A DNA stretch of 64,000 bases from Microlunatus panaciterrae (GTDB lineage Bacteria; Actinomycetota; Actinomycetes; Propionibacteriales; Propionibacteriaceae), in NCBI RefSeq assembly GCF_016907535.1, contig NZ_JAFBCF010000001.1, positions 2,666,001 to 2,730,000 of the forward strand, written 5' to 3'. Both the position numbers and the translations under genes were made by a program. Each line of letters opens with the position of its first letter. Within the stretch, counting starts at the first letter, position 1. The notes below the pieces were generated by a model, which did no database searches, was not told the origin of the DNA, and was given only the letters and a program-made list of their open reading frames with translations. Below, piece by piece: positions 19,181 through 29,898 of this stretch.

Positions 19181-22100
19181 GTGCTCGACGTGAACTTCTT
19201 CGACGAGATCCGCATCGGCCTGGCAACGGCAGACGAGATCCGTCACTGGTCCCACGGTGAAGTGAAAAAGCCGGAGACCATCAATTACCGCACGCTCAAG
19301 CCCGAGCGCGACGGCCTGTTCTGCGAGAAGATCTTCGGTCCCACCCGGGACTGGGAGTGCTACTGCGGCAAGTACAAGCGGGTGCGCTTCAAGGGCATCA
19401 TCTGCGAGCGCTGTGGCGTCGAGGTCACCCGCTCCAAGGTGCGCCGGGAGCGGATGGGCCACATTGAGCTGGCCGCTCCGGTCACCCACATCTGGTATTT
19501 CAAGGGTGTCCCGTCGCGACTCGGCTACCTGCTCGACATCGCCCCGAAGGACCTGGAGAAGGTCATCTACTTCGCGGCCTACATGATCACCGCCGTCGAC
19601 GACGAGGCGCGGCACCGCGACCTGTCCTCGCTCGAGGCGAAGATCGACGTCGAGCGCAAGCAGCTGGAGGGTCGTCGCGACAGCGACATCGAGACCCGGA
19701 TGAAGAAGCTGGAAGAGGACATGGCCGGCCTCGAGGCCGAGGGCGCCAAGGCCGACGCCAAGCGCAAGGTCCGCGAAGGTGCCGAGCGCGAGGTCAAGCA
19801 GCTGCGGGACCGGGCCCAGCGTGAGCTGGACCGACTGGACGCCGTGTGGAACCGCTTCAAGACGCTCAAGGTGCAGGACCTCGAAGGCGACGAGATCCTC
19901 TACCGGGAGATGAAGACCCGGTTCGGCAAGTACTTCGAGGGCTCGATGGGCGCCGACGCGATCCAGAAGCGGCTGCAGACGTTCGACCTGCAGGCCGAGG
20001 CGGAGTCGCTGCGTGAGACCATCCAGACCGGCAAGGGTCAGCGCAAGACCCGCGCTCTGAAGCGGCTCAAGGTGGTCTCGGCGTTCCTGACCACCAAGAA
20101 CTCGCCCGAGGGCATGGTGCTGGACTGCGTGCCGGTCATCCCGCCGGACCTGCGCCCGATGGTGCAGCTCGACGGTGGCCGATTCGCGACCTCGGACCTG
20201 AACGACCTGTACCGGCGCGTGATCAACCGCAACAACCGGCTCAAGCGACTCCTCGACCTGGGTGCGCCGGAGATCATCGTCAACAACGAGAAGCGGATGC
20301 TGCAGGAGGCTGTGGACTCGCTGTTCGACAACGGACGCCGTGGCCGTCCGGTCACCGGACCGGGCAACCGGCCGCTGAAGTCGATCTCAGACATGCTCAA
20401 GGGCAAGCAGGGTCGGTTCCGGCAGAACCTGCTCGGCAAGCGCGTCGACTACTCGGGCCGTTCGGTCATCGTCGTCGGCCCGCAGCTGAAGCTGCACCAG
20501 TGTGGCCTGCCGAAGGCGATGGCGCTGGAGCTGTTCAAGCCGTTCGTGATGAAGCGGCTGGACGACCTCAACCACGCTCAGAACATCAAGTCCGCCAAGC
20601 GGATGGTGGAGCGTCAGCGTCCCGTAGTGTGGGACGTGCTGGAGGAGGTCATCACCGAGCACCCGGTGCTGCTGAACCGGGCGCCGACGCTGCACCGGCT
20701 GGGCATCCAGGCGTTCGAGCCGCAGCTGATCGAGGGCAAGGCCATCCAGATCCACCCGCTCGTCTGCACGGCGTTCAACGCCGACTTCGACGGTGACCAG
20801 ATGGCGGTGCACCTGCCGCTTAGCGCGGAGGCCCAGGCGGAGGCCCGGATCCTGATGTTGTCGACCAACAACATCCTGAAGCCGGCCGACGGTCGCCCGG
20901 TGACCATGCCCACCCAGGACATGATCATCGGTCACTACTTCCTGACCATGCAGCGTGACGGTGCGATCGGCGAGGGCCGTGCCTTCGGCACCGTGTCCGA
21001 GGCACTGATGGCGTTCGACCGTGGTGAGCTGTCGGTGCAGGCCAAGATCAAGCTGCGGCTGACCGAGATCGCCCCGCCGAAGGGCAAGGAGCTCGCCCCC
21101 AACGGCTCCATCCTGCTCGAGACGACCCTGGGTCGGGCGCTGTTCAACGAGGCGCTGCCGGCGGACTACCCGTACGCCGACTACGAGGTGGGCAAGAAGC
21201 AGCTGGGCCAGATCGTCAACGATCTCGCCGAGCGTTACCCGAAGGTCGAGGTGGCCTTCTGCCTGGACGCGCTGAAGGATCTCGGTTTCCACTGGGCCAC
21301 CCGGTCCGGTGTCACCGTCTCCATCGGCGACGTCACCACCCCGGCTGACAAGCCGCAGATCCTGGCCGGCTATGAGGAGCGCGCAAGCAAGATCGACAAG
21401 CAGTACGAGCGCGGTCTGATCACCGAGGACGAGCGTCGCCAGGAGCTCATCGAGATCTGGACCGACGCCACGTCGCGGCTGGGTGCGGCGATGGAGGCCA
21501 ACTTCGAGAAGACCAACCCGATCTACATGATGGTGCACTCGGGTGCTCGCGGGAACATGGTGCAGATGCGCCAGATCGCCGCTATGCGTGGTCTCGTGGT
21601 GAACCCGAAGGGTGAGATCATCGCCCGGCCGATCAAGTCCAACTTCCGCGAAGGCCTGTCGGTGGGTGAGTACTTCATCTCCACCCACGGTGGCCGTAAG
21701 GGTCAGGCGGACACGGCGCTGCGAACGGCCGACTCCGGCTACCTGACGCGTCGTCTGGTGGACGTCTCGCAGGACGTGATCATCCGCGAGGAGGACTGCG
21801 GTACCGAGCGTGGGCTGACCAAGACGATCGCGCTGCAGGAGAACGGCAAGCTGGTGCTCGACGAGCATGTCGAGACGGCGGTGTACGCCCGTTCGCTGGC
21901 CACCGACGTACTGGACGCGAACGGCGAGACGCTGCTTCCGGCCGGTACCGACCTCGGCGACGTCAACATCGCCCGGCTGGTCAACGCCGGCGTCACGACG
22001 ATCAAGGTGCGCAGCGTCTTGACCTGTGAGGCCGTTACCGGGACCTGTGCGATGTGCTACGGCCGCTCGCTGGCCAGCGGCAAGCTGGTCGACGTCGGTG

Positions 22101-23035
22101 AGGCGGTCGGTATCGTCGCGGCGCAGTCGATCGGTGAGCCGGGTACCCAGCTCACGATGCGTACCTTCCACACCGGTGGTGTGGCCGGTGACGACATCAC
22201 ACAGGGTCTGCCGCGCGTGGTGGAGCTGTTCGAGGCACGGCAGCCCAAGGGCAAGTCGCCGATCTCGGAGAGCGCCGGACGGGTGCAGATCGAGGACAGC
22301 GACCGGTTGAAGAAGATCATCGTCACTCCGGACGACGGCTCCGAAGAGGTCGAGTTCACCGTCAGCCGGCGGGCCCGCCTGCTGGTCGAGGACGGCGACC
22401 ACGTCGACGTCGGTCAGCAGCTCACTCACGGTACGCCTGACCCGCAGGACGTGCTCCGGGTGCTGGGTGTCCGCAAGGTGCAGGAGCACCTGGTGGACGA
22501 GGTGCAGTCGGTGTACCGCACGCAGGGTGCGCCGATCCACGACAAGCACATCGAGATCATCATCAGGCAGATGCTGCGCCGGGTGACGGTGATCGAGTCG
22601 GGTGAGACGTCGCTGCTGGCGGGTGACCTGGTGGATCGTCTGACCTACGAGGCGCAGAACCGCAAGGTTGTCGCCGAGGGTGGCGCTCCCGCCTCCGGTC
22701 GTCCGGTCCTGATGGGCATCACCAAGGCCTCGCTGGCCACCGAGTCGTGGCTGTCGGCCGCCTCCTTCCAGGAGACGACCAAGGTCCTGACCGATGCGGC
22801 GATCCACGGCAAGTCCGACTCCCTGGTCGGTCTGAAGGAGAACGTCATCCTGGGCAAGCTGATCCCGGCCGGCACCGGCCTGGAGCGGTACCGCAACATC
22901 CGGGTGGAGCCGACGGCCGAGGCGAAGGCCCAGGCCTACTCGATGGTCGGGTACGACCCGTTCGACTACGACTTCGGTCAGGGTTCGGGCGAGGCTGTGC
23001 CGCTGGAGGAGTTCGACCTCGGCGACTTCCGCTGA
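19181..23035 (+). CDS. rpoC: DNA-directed RNA polymerase subunit beta'
   Basis: A 1284-residue subunit starting at GTG 19181 behind AAGGAGAAAGAG. The N-terminal zinc ribbon (CYCGKYKR...ICERCGV), the catalytic NADFDGDQM motif binding active-site magnesium (about residues 533-541), the bridge and trigger helix regions ([39 protein letters not shown]) and the second zinc site ([13 protein letters not shown]) are all intact. Length is normal for actinobacteria. A strong hairpin follows the stop. Confidence 0.98.
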   Translation: MLDVNFFDEIRIGLATADEIRHWSHGEVKKPETINYRTLKPERDGLFCEKIFGPTRDWECYCGKYKRVRFKGIICERCGVEVTRSKVRRERMGHIELAAPVTHIWYFKGVPSRLGYLLDIAPKDLEKVIYFAAYMITAVDDEARHRDLSSLEAKIDVERKQLEGRRDSDIETRMKKLEEDMAGLEAEGAKADAKRKVREGAEREVKQLRDRAQRELDRLDAVWNRFKTLKVQDLEGDEILYREMKTRFGKYFEGSMGADAIQKRLQTFDLQAEAESLRETIQTGKGQRKTRALKRLKVVSAFLTTKNSPEGMVLDCVPVIPPDLRPMVQLDGGRFATSDLNDLYRRVINRNNRLKRLLDLGAPEIIVNNEKRMLQEAVDSLFDNGRRGRPVTGPGNRPLKSISDMLKGKQGRFRQNLLGKRVDYSGRSVIVVGPQLKLHQCGLPKAMALELFKPFVMKRLDDLNHAQNIKSAKRMVERQRPVVWDVLEEVITEHPVLLNRAPTLHRLGIQAFEPQLIEGKAIQIHPLVCTAFNADFDGDQMAVHLPLSAEAQAEARILMLSTNNILKPADGRPVTMPTQDMIIGHYFLTMQRDGAIGEGRAFGTVSEALMAFDRGELSVQAKIKLRLTEIAPPKGKELAPNGSILLETTLGRALFNEALPADYPYADYEVGKKQLGQIVNDLAERYPKVEVAFCLDALKDLGFHWATRSGVTVSIGDVTTPADKPQILAGYEERASKIDKQYERGLITEDERRQELIEIWTDATSRLGAAMEANFEKTNPIYMMVHSGARGNMVQMRQIAAMRGLVVNPKGEIIARPIKSNFREGLSVGEYFISTHGGRKGQADTALRTADSGYLTRRLVDVSQDVIIREEDCGTERGLTKTIALQENGKLVLDEHVETAVYARSLATDVLDANGETLLPAGTDLGDVNIARLVNAGVTTIKVRSVLTCEAVTGTCAMCYGRSLASGKLVDVGEAVGIVAAQSIGEPGTQLTMRTFHTGGVAGDDITQGLPRVVELFEARQPKGKSPISESAGRVQIEDSDRLKKIIVTPDDGSEEVEFTVSRRARLLVEDGDHVDVGQQLTHGTPDPQDVLRVLGVRKVQEHLVDEVQSVYRTQGAPIHDKHIEIIIRQMLRRVTVIESGETSLLAGDLVDRLTYEAQNRKVVAEGGAPASGRPVLMGITKASLATESWLSAASFQETTKVLTDAAIHGKSDSLVGLKENVILGKLIPAGTGLERYRNIRVEPTAEAKAQAYSMVGYDPFDYDFGQGSGEAVPLEEFDLGDFR

Positions 23036-23063
23036 GTCAGCAGTAACGCCCCGCAGGGGCGAT

Positions 23064-23099
23064 CGAAGGGGCGGGCCGAGCGATCGGTCCGCCCCTTCG
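23064..23099 (+). terminator. Terminator after rpoC
   Basis: 16-base arms (23064-23079 and 23084-23099; one G-T pair) around GCGA form a very stable stem 28 nt after the rpoC stop. A short T-containing stretch follows. Confidence 0.85.
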
Positions 23100-23236
23100 G
23101 TGTTTCGAGGCAGGCGGGGCAACTGTTGGCAACTGCTGGCCGCCGCGGGTCGGCGCTCCCTATCGTCGGGTGCGGGCCGCCGGACGGCTGCCCCTCCGGA
23201 CCGCCAAGTCCAACAGACCAGCAAGGGAGGCCGTCG

Positions 23237-24097
23237 GTGGCCAGGATCGGCGTGCAGGCGATGATGCTCAAGAAGCAGTTCGAGGAGCTGGGTGCGTTCG
23301 AGACCCTGCGCCGGGTGAGCGATCTCGGTTACCACGCGGTGGAGATCTCACAGATCCCGATGACGGCCGAGAATGTGGCCGAGATGCGCCGAGCCCGGGC
23401 TGAGCTGGGGATGGAGATCGCCTCCCTCTCGGCCGCCCTCGAGGTGCCGGCCGGACGGCCCGGGGAGTCGTTGACCAGCGGCTTCGACAAGATCGTCGAC
23501 GACTGCCGGGCCCTGGACTCGACCATGGTGCGGATGGGCATGCTGCCCTTCGACGCGATGGCCTCGCTCGACAAGGTGCTCGACTTCTGCGCCCGCAGCA
23601 ACGAGGTCGCCGAGCGGCTGGCCGAGCACGGGATCGGCCTGTACTACCACAACCACCACATCGAGTTCACCAGGTACGACGGCCGCTACCTGCTGGACAT
23701 CATCGCCGAGCGGGCCCCGCGGCTGGGTCTGGAGCTTGACGTGCACTGGATCCATCGCGGTGGCCTGGACCCGGTCCGGGTGCTCCAGCAGTACGCCGGC
23801 CGAGTCGGGCTGGTGCATCTCAAGGACTATCGGATCGGCCAGCTTCCGCCGGAGGCCTTCGATTCGCTGGCAAGAGGAGACTTCGACGCGTTCAGCAAGG
23901 CGTTCGCCGGCATCGTCCAGTTCGCCGAGGTGGGTGAGGGCAACCTCGACTTCAACACGATCATCGACACCAGCCTCGCCATCGGGGTGAGCTATCTGCT
24001 GGTCGAGCAGGACGACCAGTACGGCCGCGACTCGCTTGACTGCCTGGCCACCTCGCAGCAGAACCTGGTCAAGCTGGGCTACGGCGACCTGTTCTGA
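23237..24097 (+). CDS. Sugar phosphate isomerase/epimerase (xylose isomerase-like TIM barrel)
   Basis: A 286-residue AP-endonuclease-2/xylose-isomerase-like TIM barrel. GTG 23237 is chosen because AAGGGAGG ends six bases before it. The metal-site residues of this superfamily are visible in LYYHNHHIEFTRYDG, GLELDVHWIHRGG and GLVHLKDY, with a final Glu in LLVEQDD. Relatives include inosose dehydratases and ketose epimerases acting on inositol or rare sugars; the exact substrate cannot be read. A possible -10 (TATCGT) lies near 23162. The stop is one base from the stop of the LuxR-type regulator, so the two converge with no terminator between. Confidence 0.8.
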   Translation: MARIGVQAMMLKKQFEELGAFETLRRVSDLGYHAVEISQIPMTAENVAEMRRARAELGMEIASLSAALEVPAGRPGESLTSGFDKIVDDCRALDSTMVRMGMLPFDAMASLDKVLDFCARSNEVAERLAEHGIGLYYHNHHIEFTRYDGRYLLDIIAERAPRLGLELDVHWIHRGGLDPVRVLQQYAGRVGLVHLKDYRIGQLPPEAFDSLARGDFDAFSKAFAGIVQFAEVGEGNLDFNTIIDTSLAIGVSYLLVEQDDQYGRDSLDCLATSQQNLVKLGYGDLF

Positions 24098-24098
24098 G

Positions 24099-27053
24099 CT
24101 ATCCGAGCAGCCCCCGGCGGCGAGCGACGGCGGCGGCCTCGGTCCGGCTGCCGACGGCCAGCTTGGCCAGGATGTTGGAGACATGCACGCTGGCCGTCTT
24201 CGTGCTGATGAAGAGCCGCTCACCGATCTGCCGGTTGCTCCACCCTTCGGCGACCAGGGCGAGCACCTCCCGCTCGCGGCCGGTCAGCTGGTCCACGGCC
24301 GGCTGGCGACGCTCCAGTCGCCGCCCGCCGAGCCGGTCGAGCTCGGCCAGCAGGGGTGCGGCGCGCAGCCGCTCCGCGACGGTCGCCACCGACTCGACCG
24401 CCTGCCTGGCCGGCTCCGACTGCCCGGTGGCGCGCAGGACCGCGGCCAGCCGCAGTTCCGAACGTGCCCGTTCGAAGACGTGGGGGAAGGTCGTGAAGGC
24501 CGCCACCGCCTGCCGCCATGCCGACACCAGGTCCTCCTCATCCCATGGGCCGATGCCGGTGAGCCAACGCAACCTCAGCATCTCGGCCTGCAACCGTGCC
24601 AACCAGGCGGCACTCTCCGGTCCCCGCGGCCGTCGCCGTTCCCCCTGTTCGGCAGCCTCGAGGGCACCTGCCCGCAGGATCTCGGCACGCCTCACCAGGT
24701 CGGCCCGCCGGCTCGCCGGTTGCCGATCGCTGTGGTTCGCGAACTGTCCGATCATCAGCGCGCTCAGCCGGATCTTGGCCTGGAACTCGCCCTGCTGCCA
24801 GATGGTCTCGACATTGGCGACCACGTCGTCATGGACCGCCAAGGCGGCGTCGAGGTCGCCCGTGTCACCGTAGAGGTCGATCGCGGCGCCGCCACTGAAG
24901 ACGGCGATCATGCCGTCGCTGGTCCACCAGGGCCGGACCTCGGCCAGCAGCGCCAGCCCGGCGGGATCACCCCGGCCGGCCGCCACCAGCATCGCCACCG
25001 CGGACAGGTTGGCCTCCACCAGCACCGGCGGAGACCCGCCGGTGACCTCCACCAGCTGCTGCACCGCGTCCCAGTCGCCGCACAGATACGCGACCAGGCC
25101 AGCAAGCACCCGGGAGTCGAACCCGTACGGCGCATACGGCCGGCCGAGCTCGATGGCCCGCCGAGCGCCTCGGCTGTAGACGGCGAGTGCCTCGGTCAGC
25201 TCGCCCAGCTCGAGATGGATACCGCCCAGGTGATGCAGCGCCCTGAGCTCGGCAGGGTCACTGCGGGTGTGCGACTCCTCGATGATCTGTGCTAGCGCCC
25301 GCTTGGAGGCGGCGGCGTCACCGGTGCGTTGCTGCAGTCTGGCCAGCATGGTCGTGACCTCGGCGCCGACGTCCGCCAGCCCGAGCCGGGCCGCCATCGC
25401 CCGGGCCTCGTCGGCCCACCGGACCGCCTCCTCGTCGCGATGCCGATCGGCCAACGCCTGGGCGTGCACGCACACGAGGCGGCAGCGCAGCTCCGTCTCA
25501 GGGTCGGGCGGCACCAGCCGCAGCGCCTCGGTGGTGAGGGCCAGCGCATCGACCTTGAGGTCGCTCAGCAGAGCGGCGGTGGCCAGCGCGGTGAGCAGCA
25601 GGGCGCGCTGGCTCGCAGGCGCATCCGGCGCCAGTTGGGACAGCCGGTCCTGCACCAGACGGATCGCTGTGTGTGGCAGCCCGGCCATGGTGGCGGCGGC
25701 GCTCGCCCGGACAACGAGCCCGACCTGGTCCACGCCGTCGTCGCCCGGGCCGCCGCCCTGCGGGATCGGCGAACCGGCTGGCTCGGCCAGCAGCTCGAGA
25801 GCCCATTCGTAGTGACGCAACGCCTCGTCCGGCCCGCCCATGGCAGCGGCGTCATCACCGGCGCAGATGCTGGCAGACAGCGCCGTTTGCCGGTCATGCG
25901 CGGCACGGGCGTGCCGGGCGATCTCCGCCGCCGTGGCCGCGATGCCCGGCGACTGGAGGCTGCGTACATAGGCTGCGTGGATGCGGACCCGTTCGCCGGG
26001 CAGCAGGTCGGCGTAGATCGCCTCCCCGAGCAACGCGTGCCGGAAGGCGTAGCCGTCCTCACCGGTCGGCACCAGGACGTTCGAGTCGACCGCCGTGCGC
26101 AGGGCCGAGTCGAGCTCCGTCGCAGTCAGCCCGACCACCCCGGACAGCACGTCGTGCGCCACCCGCCGTCCGGAGGCGGACGCGGCCCGGACCACCTGCC
26201 GTGCGCCCTCCTCCAGCTGATCGACCCGCACCAGCAGCAGCCCGGCCAGGTCGGTCGGCAACTGCCCGGAGCCGAGCGCGGTCGCGGCCACCAGCTCCTC
26301 GGCGAAGAAGGCGTTGCCCTCGGCCCGCTCGACCACCGCCTGCACGTCGCCGGCCCTGAGCGGCGCCGGGTGCAGCGCGCGGACCAACGCACGTACGTCG
26401 GGATCCCGCAGCGGCTGGAGGTCGAGATGTTCCACGTTCGGCAGCCGGGACCACTGAGCCGCGGTGGCCCGCAGCGGGTGTCGTCGATGCAGGTCGTCAC
26501 TGCGGTAGGACACCACCAGCGACACCGGCCCGGCGAAGCCGCGGTGGAAGAGGAAGCTCAGCAGGTCCCGGCTGGACTGGTCGGCCCAGTGCAGATCCTC
26601 CAGAACCATCAGCACGGGTCGGTCGCCGCTCAGCCGAGTCAGCGCAGCGTGCACCGTCTCGAAGAGCTCGGTCCGGTCGGCGGAGTTGGTCGCTACCAGT
26701 GGATCGCCCAGACGATGCTGGCTCGGCAACAGCCGGCCCAGGGTGGGGAACGACGTCCCGAGGGTCTCGGCGGCCTCGGGAAAGCGTTCGGCCAGCCGGC
26801 CGAACGCCTCGATCACCGGCAGGTAGGGCAGCGGACTGCCGGCCAGGTCGAGGCACTGACCCACGCTGACCAGCCACCCCTGTTCGCGGGCCATACCGGT
26901 CAGCGCGGTCAACAGCCGGGTCTTCCCGATCCCGGCATCTCCGGAGAGCAGGACGACTCCCGGGCGCGGGCCGGGGCGGACGCCCGCCAGCCGAGCCAGC
27001 TGGTCGAGCTCCGCGGCACGTCCGATCAGCGGGACAGCAGCCACGTCGTGCAT
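24099..27053 (-). CDS. Large ATP-binding LuxR-family (LAL) transcriptional regulator
   Basis: A 984-residue regulator of the MalT/LAL type. The N-terminus has an AAA/NACHT-like ATPase with Walker A GDAGIGKT and Walker [13 protein letters not shown]. The middle is a long helical, TPR-like region that normally senses an inducer. The C-terminus is a LuxR helix-turn-helix ([22 protein letters not shown], then [16 protein letters not shown]). I prefer ATG 27053, with GGAG eight bases upstream, over GTG 27059. LAL proteins often activate sugar or antibiotic genes; the two flanking sugar isomerases are plausible targets, but that is inference. Confidence 0.88.
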   Translation of the reverse strand: MHDVAAVPLIGRAAELDQLARLAGVRPGPRPGVVLLSGDAGIGKTRLLTALTGMAREQGWLVSVGQCLDLAGSPLPYLPVIEAFGRLAERFPEAAETLGTSFPTLGRLLPSQHRLGDPLVATNSADRTELFETVHAALTRLSGDRPVLMVLEDLHWADQSSRDLLSFLFHRGFAGPVSLVVSYRSDDLHRRHPLRATAAQWSRLPNVEHLDLQPLRDPDVRALVRALHPAPLRAGDVQAVVERAEGNAFFAEELVAATALGSGQLPTDLAGLLLVRVDQLEEGARQVVRAASASGRRVAHDVLSGVVGLTATELDSALRTAVDSNVLVPTGEDGYAFRHALLGEAIYADLLPGERVRIHAAYVRSLQSPGIAATAAEIARHARAAHDRQTALSASICAGDDAAAMGGPDEALRHYEWALELLAEPAGSPIPQGGGPGDDGVDQVGLVVRASAAATMAGLPHTAIRLVQDRLSQLAPDAPASQRALLLTALATAALLSDLKVDALALTTEALRLVPPDPETELRCRLVCVHAQALADRHRDEEAVRWADEARAMAARLGLADVGAEVTTMLARLQQRTGDAAASKRALAQIIEESHTRSDPAELRALHHLGGIHLELGELTEALAVYSRGARRAIELGRPYAPYGFDSRVLAGLVAYLCGDWDAVQQLVEVTGGSPPVLVEANLSAVAMLVAAGRGDPAGLALLAEVRPWWTSDGMIAVFSGGAAIDLYGDTGDLDAALAVHDDVVANVETIWQQGEFQAKIRLSALMIGQFANHSDRQPASRRADLVRRAEILRAGALEAAEQGERRRPRGPESAAWLARLQAEMLRLRWLTGIGPWDEEDLVSAWRQAVAAFTTFPHVFERARSELRLAAVLRATGQSEPARQAVESVATVAERLRAAPLLAELDRLGGRRLERRQPAVDQLTGREREVLALVAEGWSNRQIGERLFISTKTASVHVSNILAKLAVGSRTEAAAVARRRGLLG

Positions 27054-27066
27054 CGACACGACTCCA

Positions 27067-27168
27067 TCATCGCCGATGGCACCGACAGCCGGCCGGGCGC
27101 GCAGCCATCAGCGTGACGACGTCCCGCCATGGCTGCGGCGTCAGCGGCGAGGTCGTGATCTCGGCCAT
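27067..27168 (-). CDS. 33-codon small ORF just upstream of the LAL regulator
   Basis: An ATG at 27168 opens a 33-codon frame ending TGA at 27067, 13 nt before the regulator start. The predicted peptide begins [20 protein letters not shown] and ends GCRCHRR. The [12 protein letters not shown] stretch recalls the start of GNAT acetyltransferases, so it may be the remnant of a truncated gene, or a leader peptide coupled to the regulator. I cannot tell these apart, and it may be chance. Confidence 0.3.
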   Translation of the reverse strand: MAEITTSPLTPQPWRDVVTLMAARPAGCRCHRR

Positions 27169-27224
27169 GACCCCATCCTCGCGCAGACCGGGGCGGGGCC
27201 CAAGAGTCGTCCCGGCCCGTTGAG

Positions 27225-27230
27225 TAGTCT
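27225..27230 (+). promoter_or_regulatory. Putative -10 box for second isomerase gene
   Basis: TAGTCT lies about 58 nt before ATG 27288; a start near 27237 would leave a leader of about 50 nt with its own ribosome-binding site. No good -35 is visible. Confidence 0.3.
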
Positions 27231-27287
27231 CGAGGGTCCCGGGACGGCCTGTGGTCCCCGGTCGTCTTGAGGCGGGAAAGAGGACTG

Positions 27288-28058
27288 ATGAGCCTGCGTG
27301 ACCAGATCGGCCTGTGTTCGGTGACCTTCCGCCAGCTTCCGGCCGAGGAGGTGGTGCGGCTCGCAGCCGAGGCGGGGCTGCGCAGGATCGAATGGGGTGC
27401 CGACGTGCACGTCGCCGATCCGCAGCGGGCCGCGGCCGTTCGGTCACTGACGGAGCAGGCCGGGCTCACGGTAGCGGCGCTCGGCTCGTACTACCGGGTC
27501 GGCGAGGCCGAGGACGGCGCCTTCGCCCGGGTGCTGGAGACAGCCCTGGCCCTGGGTGCGCCACGCATCCGGGTCTGGGCCGGCAGCAGGGGCTCGGCTG
27601 AGAGCGACCAGGCGCACCGGTCCAGGGTCGTTGCGGACGGCCGACGGATCGGCGAGCTCGCCGCGGAGTCCGGCGTCGAGATCGCCTTCGAATACCACGG
27701 CAACACCCTCACCGACACCCAGGAGTCCGCGCTGGACCTGCTGCAGGGGATCGCCCATCCGGCCGTCGGCAGCTACTGGCAACCGCCGGTCGACTACCCC
27801 GACGACCGGGCCTTGGGCACCCTGGCGGCGGTACTTCCGTGGCTTCGCGCAGTGCACGTCTTCTCCTGGTGGCCCGGCAACCAGCGGCTGCCGCTGCAGG
27901 GCCGCGACGAGCTCTGGCGCCGGGTGACCAGGGTGCTGGCCGAGGCCGGGTTGTCGGTCGACCTGTTGCTGGAGTTCATCCCCGGGGACCGCCCGGCCGG
28001 CCTGGCCGATGAGACGCGTTGCCTCCAGGACCTGCTCCCCACGACGACCGACGGCTGA
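27288..28058 (+). CDS. Second sugar phosphate isomerase/epimerase-like TIM-barrel protein
   Basis: A 256-residue TIM-barrel protein. ATG 27288 follows GGAAAGAGGA. It begins DQIGLCSVTFRQLPAEEVVRLA and has LRRIEWGADVH and IAFEYHGNTLTDT. Compared with the first isomerase, the central metal-ligand motif is replaced by a SYWQPPVDY segment, and HVFSWWPGNQRLPL replaces the HLKD motif. It therefore belongs to a divergent subgroup that may bind metal differently or not at all. Substrate unknown. It diverges from the LAL regulator with about 230 bp between them and converges with the small kinase gene. Confidence 0.72.
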   Translation: MSLRDQIGLCSVTFRQLPAEEVVRLAAEAGLRRIEWGADVHVADPQRAAAVRSLTEQAGLTVAALGSYYRVGEAEDGAFARVLETALALGAPRIRVWAGSRGSAESDQAHRSRVVADGRRIGELAAESGVEIAFEYHGNTLTDTQESALDLLQGIAHPAVGSYWQPPVDYPDDRALGTLAAVLPWLRAVHVFSWWPGNQRLPLQGRDELWRRVTRVLAEAGLSVDLLLEFIPGDRPAGLADETRCLQDLLPTTTDG

Positions 28059-28077
28059 GCGGGCTGGTGAGGGCGGC

Positions 28078-28614
28078 TCACACCCGGGCACGCTCCAGGT
28101 TCGCCAGAATGTCGTCGACCGTCTCCTCCGGTGTCTGCGCGCTGGAGTCCAGCCAGTAGCCGATCCGGGCCGTCTCGCTGCGCAGGACGTTGTCAAGGGC
28201 GCCCGGGGAGAAGTGCACGTAGCCCGCCTTCACCCGCTGCTCCTCGCGCCACTCCAGTGCGGTGACGCTCGGGGAGAGCACCACCAGATAGCGGTCGGGA
28301 GTGTGGATCCGCCCGATGAAGCTGGCCAGGTCCCGGCCGATGATGACGTCCTGGACGATGGCGTCGAACCCGACAGCGGCGTAGGCGTCGGCGGCGTGGC
28401 TGGCCAGGTCGTACCGCAGCTGCAGCTGCGCCAGGGCGGCTGCCGTCGGCTGCGGGGTCATGTCGGCCCGACCGTTGATCACCATCTTGCGGAACATGTC
28501 GCCGCGGATGTGCACAGACCTGGGCAGCCGATGCGCCAGCAGCTCGGCCACGGTGGACTTGCCCGCGGCCATCGCCCCGGTGATGACGATGACTCTGCCC
28601 CGCTGGTCTGTCAC
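28078..28614 (-). CDS. Small P-loop kinase / AAA-family ATPase
   Basis: A 178-residue protein beginning VIVITGAMAAGKSTVAELLA, with a complete Walker A (GAMAAGKS/T). It continues with SVHIRGDMFRKMVING, like the acceptor-binding region of small-molecule kinases related to chloramphenicol phosphotransferase and the AAA_33/zeta group. FDAIVQDVIIG may hold the Walker B aspartate. GTG 28614 is chosen because it follows an AACAAT box by six bases and matches where homology-like sequence begins; the frame extends upstream to 28704 without a recognisable domain. The phosphorylated substrate is unknown. Confidence 0.7.
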   Translation of the reverse strand: MTDQRGRVIVITGAMAAGKSTVAELLAHRLPRSVHIRGDMFRKMVINGRADMTPQPTAAALAQLQLRYDLASHAADAYAAVGFDAIVQDVIIGRDLASFIGRIHTPDRYLVVLSPSVTALEWREEQRVKAGYVHFSPGALDNVLRSETARIGYWLDSSAQTPEETVDDILANLERARV

Positions 28615-28620
28615 CCGCCC

Positions 28621-28626
28621 ATTGTT
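28621..28626 (-). promoter_or_regulatory. Possible -10 box for leaderless kinase gene
   Basis: AACAAT on the minus strand is followed by six bases and then GTG 28614. It is a weak match, but the spacing equals that of the other leaderless genes. Confidence 0.3.
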
Positions 28627-28682
28627 GCCGGTCGCCGCACGGTGCAGTCGGCAGCCCCGGGCTGCCCAGGCCCATTTCACTC

Positions 28683-28711
28683 TTGCATTCCGCAGGTACG
28701 GCAAATAGAGT
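28683..28711 (+). promoter_or_regulatory. Promoter of leaderless HTH-TOBE/modABC operon
   Basis: TTGCAT (28683-28688), exactly 17 bp and TAGAGT (28706-28711) form a complete promoter. The ATG at 28718 begins six bases after the -10 box, so the first base of the mRNA should be the A of the start codon. Confidence 0.7.
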
Positions 28712-28717
28712 CGAAAT

Positions 28718-29119
28718 ATGCCGCATTATCGGATATCTCAGGCGGCTGCTCTGCTGGGTGTCAGCGACGACACCGTCCGCCGCTGGGTCGACTCCGGCCG
28801 GCTCGCGGCGACCAGCTCGGGTGGTCCGAGCCTGGTCGACGGCAGCGAGCTGGCCGCCTTGGCGCAGCAGATCGCGGTGGCCCCCGACCTCGGTGACACG
28901 GTGGCCGAGAGTGCCCGCAACCGGATGACCGGCCTGGTGACCAGGGTGGTCAAGGACACGGTGATGGCTCAGGTCGACCTGCAGTGCGGTCCGTTCCGGA
29001 TCGTCTCGCTGATGTCGGCCGAGGCCGCGACCGAGCTGGGTTTGGAGCCAGGCGTACTGGCCGTTGCCTCCGTCAAGTCGACCCATGTCGTGGTCGAGGT
29101 CCCAGGAGGGATCGGATGA
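28718..29119 (+). CDS. Helix-turn-helix plus TOBE (molbindin) protein, first gene of the mod operon
   Basis: A 133-residue two-domain protein. Residues about 1-45 are an excisionase/MerR-like helix-turn-helix (YRISQAAALLGVSDDTVRRW, VDSGRLAATSS). Residues about 67-130 are a TOBE/molbindin domain (RNRMTGLVTRVVKDTVMAQVDL, LGLEPGVLAVASVKSTHVVVEV) that binds molybdate or tungstate in ModE and Mop proteins. It is probably a molybdate-responsive regulator or a molybdate buffer. It starts at a leaderless ATG and its stop overlaps the modA start (ATGA), so it is cotranscribed with the transporter. Confidence 0.85.
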   Translation: MPHYRISQAAALLGVSDDTVRRWVDSGRLAATSSGGPSLVDGSELAALAQQIAVAPDLGDTVAESARNRMTGLVTRVVKDTVMAQVDLQCGPFRIVSLMSAEAATELGLEPGVLAVASVKSTHVVVEVPGGIG

Positions 29120-29898
29120 GGCTGCCCGGCCGGCTGGCCGCGTTGCTGGCCTCGGCTCTGCTGGCGGGCTGCGCCACCGGCGCTCAGCCGGCCGGGACCA
29201 GGAGCGACACCGGCCTGTCCGGGCCGGTCACCGTACTGGCCGCGGCGTCGCTGACGGAGGCGTTCAGCACCCTGGGTACCCGCTTCGAGACCGCCCATCC
29301 CGGGGTCGCCGTGAGGTTCAGCTTCGGATCGAGCGCCACCCTGGCGACCCAGATCCGCCAAGGCGCACCGGCCGATGTGTTCGCAGCCGCCAACCAGTCG
29401 ACGATGCAGTCGGTCACCGACGCCGGGCTGGCCGGGCCGAGCCACACGTTCGCCACCAATACGCTGCAGATCGCCGTGCCGGTGGGAAACCCCGGCCGGA
29501 TCACCGGTCTGGCCGACTTCGCCGACAGCGGCAGGAAGATCGCCATCTGCGCCCCGCAGGTCCCCTGCGGGGCGGCAGCGCGACAGCTGTTCCGGGCGGC
29601 CGGGGTCACTGCCGTGCCGGACACCCTGGAACAGGATGTCAAGGCGGCCCTGCAGAAGGTGGTGCTGAACGAGGTCGACGCAGCCCTGGTCTATCGCACC
29701 GATGTGGTGGCGGCGGCCGGCAAGGTGGACGGGATCGACGTCCCCGAAGCCGACCGGGTCGTCAACGACTACCCCGTCTGCATCCTGACGTCGTCGAGTC
29801 AGACGAAGACCGCAACGGCGTTCGTCGACTACGTCCTCTCAGCCGAGGGCAGGAAGGTGCTGGACGATGCCGGTTTCGGCCCACCCCCGGGCGGCTGA
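29116..29898 (+). CDS. modA: Molybdate ABC transporter substrate-binding lipoprotein ModA
   Basis: A 260-residue binding protein with a lipoprotein signal peptide (LLASALLAGC, lipidated Cys19). It contains the ModA landmarks VLAAASLTEAFSTLG, FSFGSSATLATQIRQGAPAD and VLNEVDAALVYRTDVVAA. It captures molybdate (or tungstate) outside the membrane and passes it to ModB. ATG 29116 overlaps the stop of the HTH-TOBE gene. The 3' end overlaps modB by 32 nt. Confidence 0.93.
   Translation: MRLPGRLAALLASALLAGCATGAQPAGTRSDTGLSGPVTVLAAASLTEAFSTLGTRFETAHPGVAVRFSFGSSATLATQIRQGAPADVFAAANQSTMQSVTDAGLAGPSHTFATNTLQIAVPVGNPGRITGLADFADSGRKIAICAPQVPCGAAARQLFRAAGVTAVPDTLEQDVKAALQKVVLNEVDAALVYRTDVVAAAGKVDGIDVPEADRVVNDYPVCILTSSSQTKTATAFVDYVLSAEGRKVLDDAGFGPPPGG

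Noticed and set aside
20387-23335. 982-codon open frame antisense to rpoC
   Set aside because: High GC makes long antisense frames; the product has no recognisable domain and rpoC beneath it is certain.
25329-27116. 595-codon open frame antisense to the LAL regulator
   Set aside because: Shadow frame; the regulator has intact Walker and LuxR motifs.
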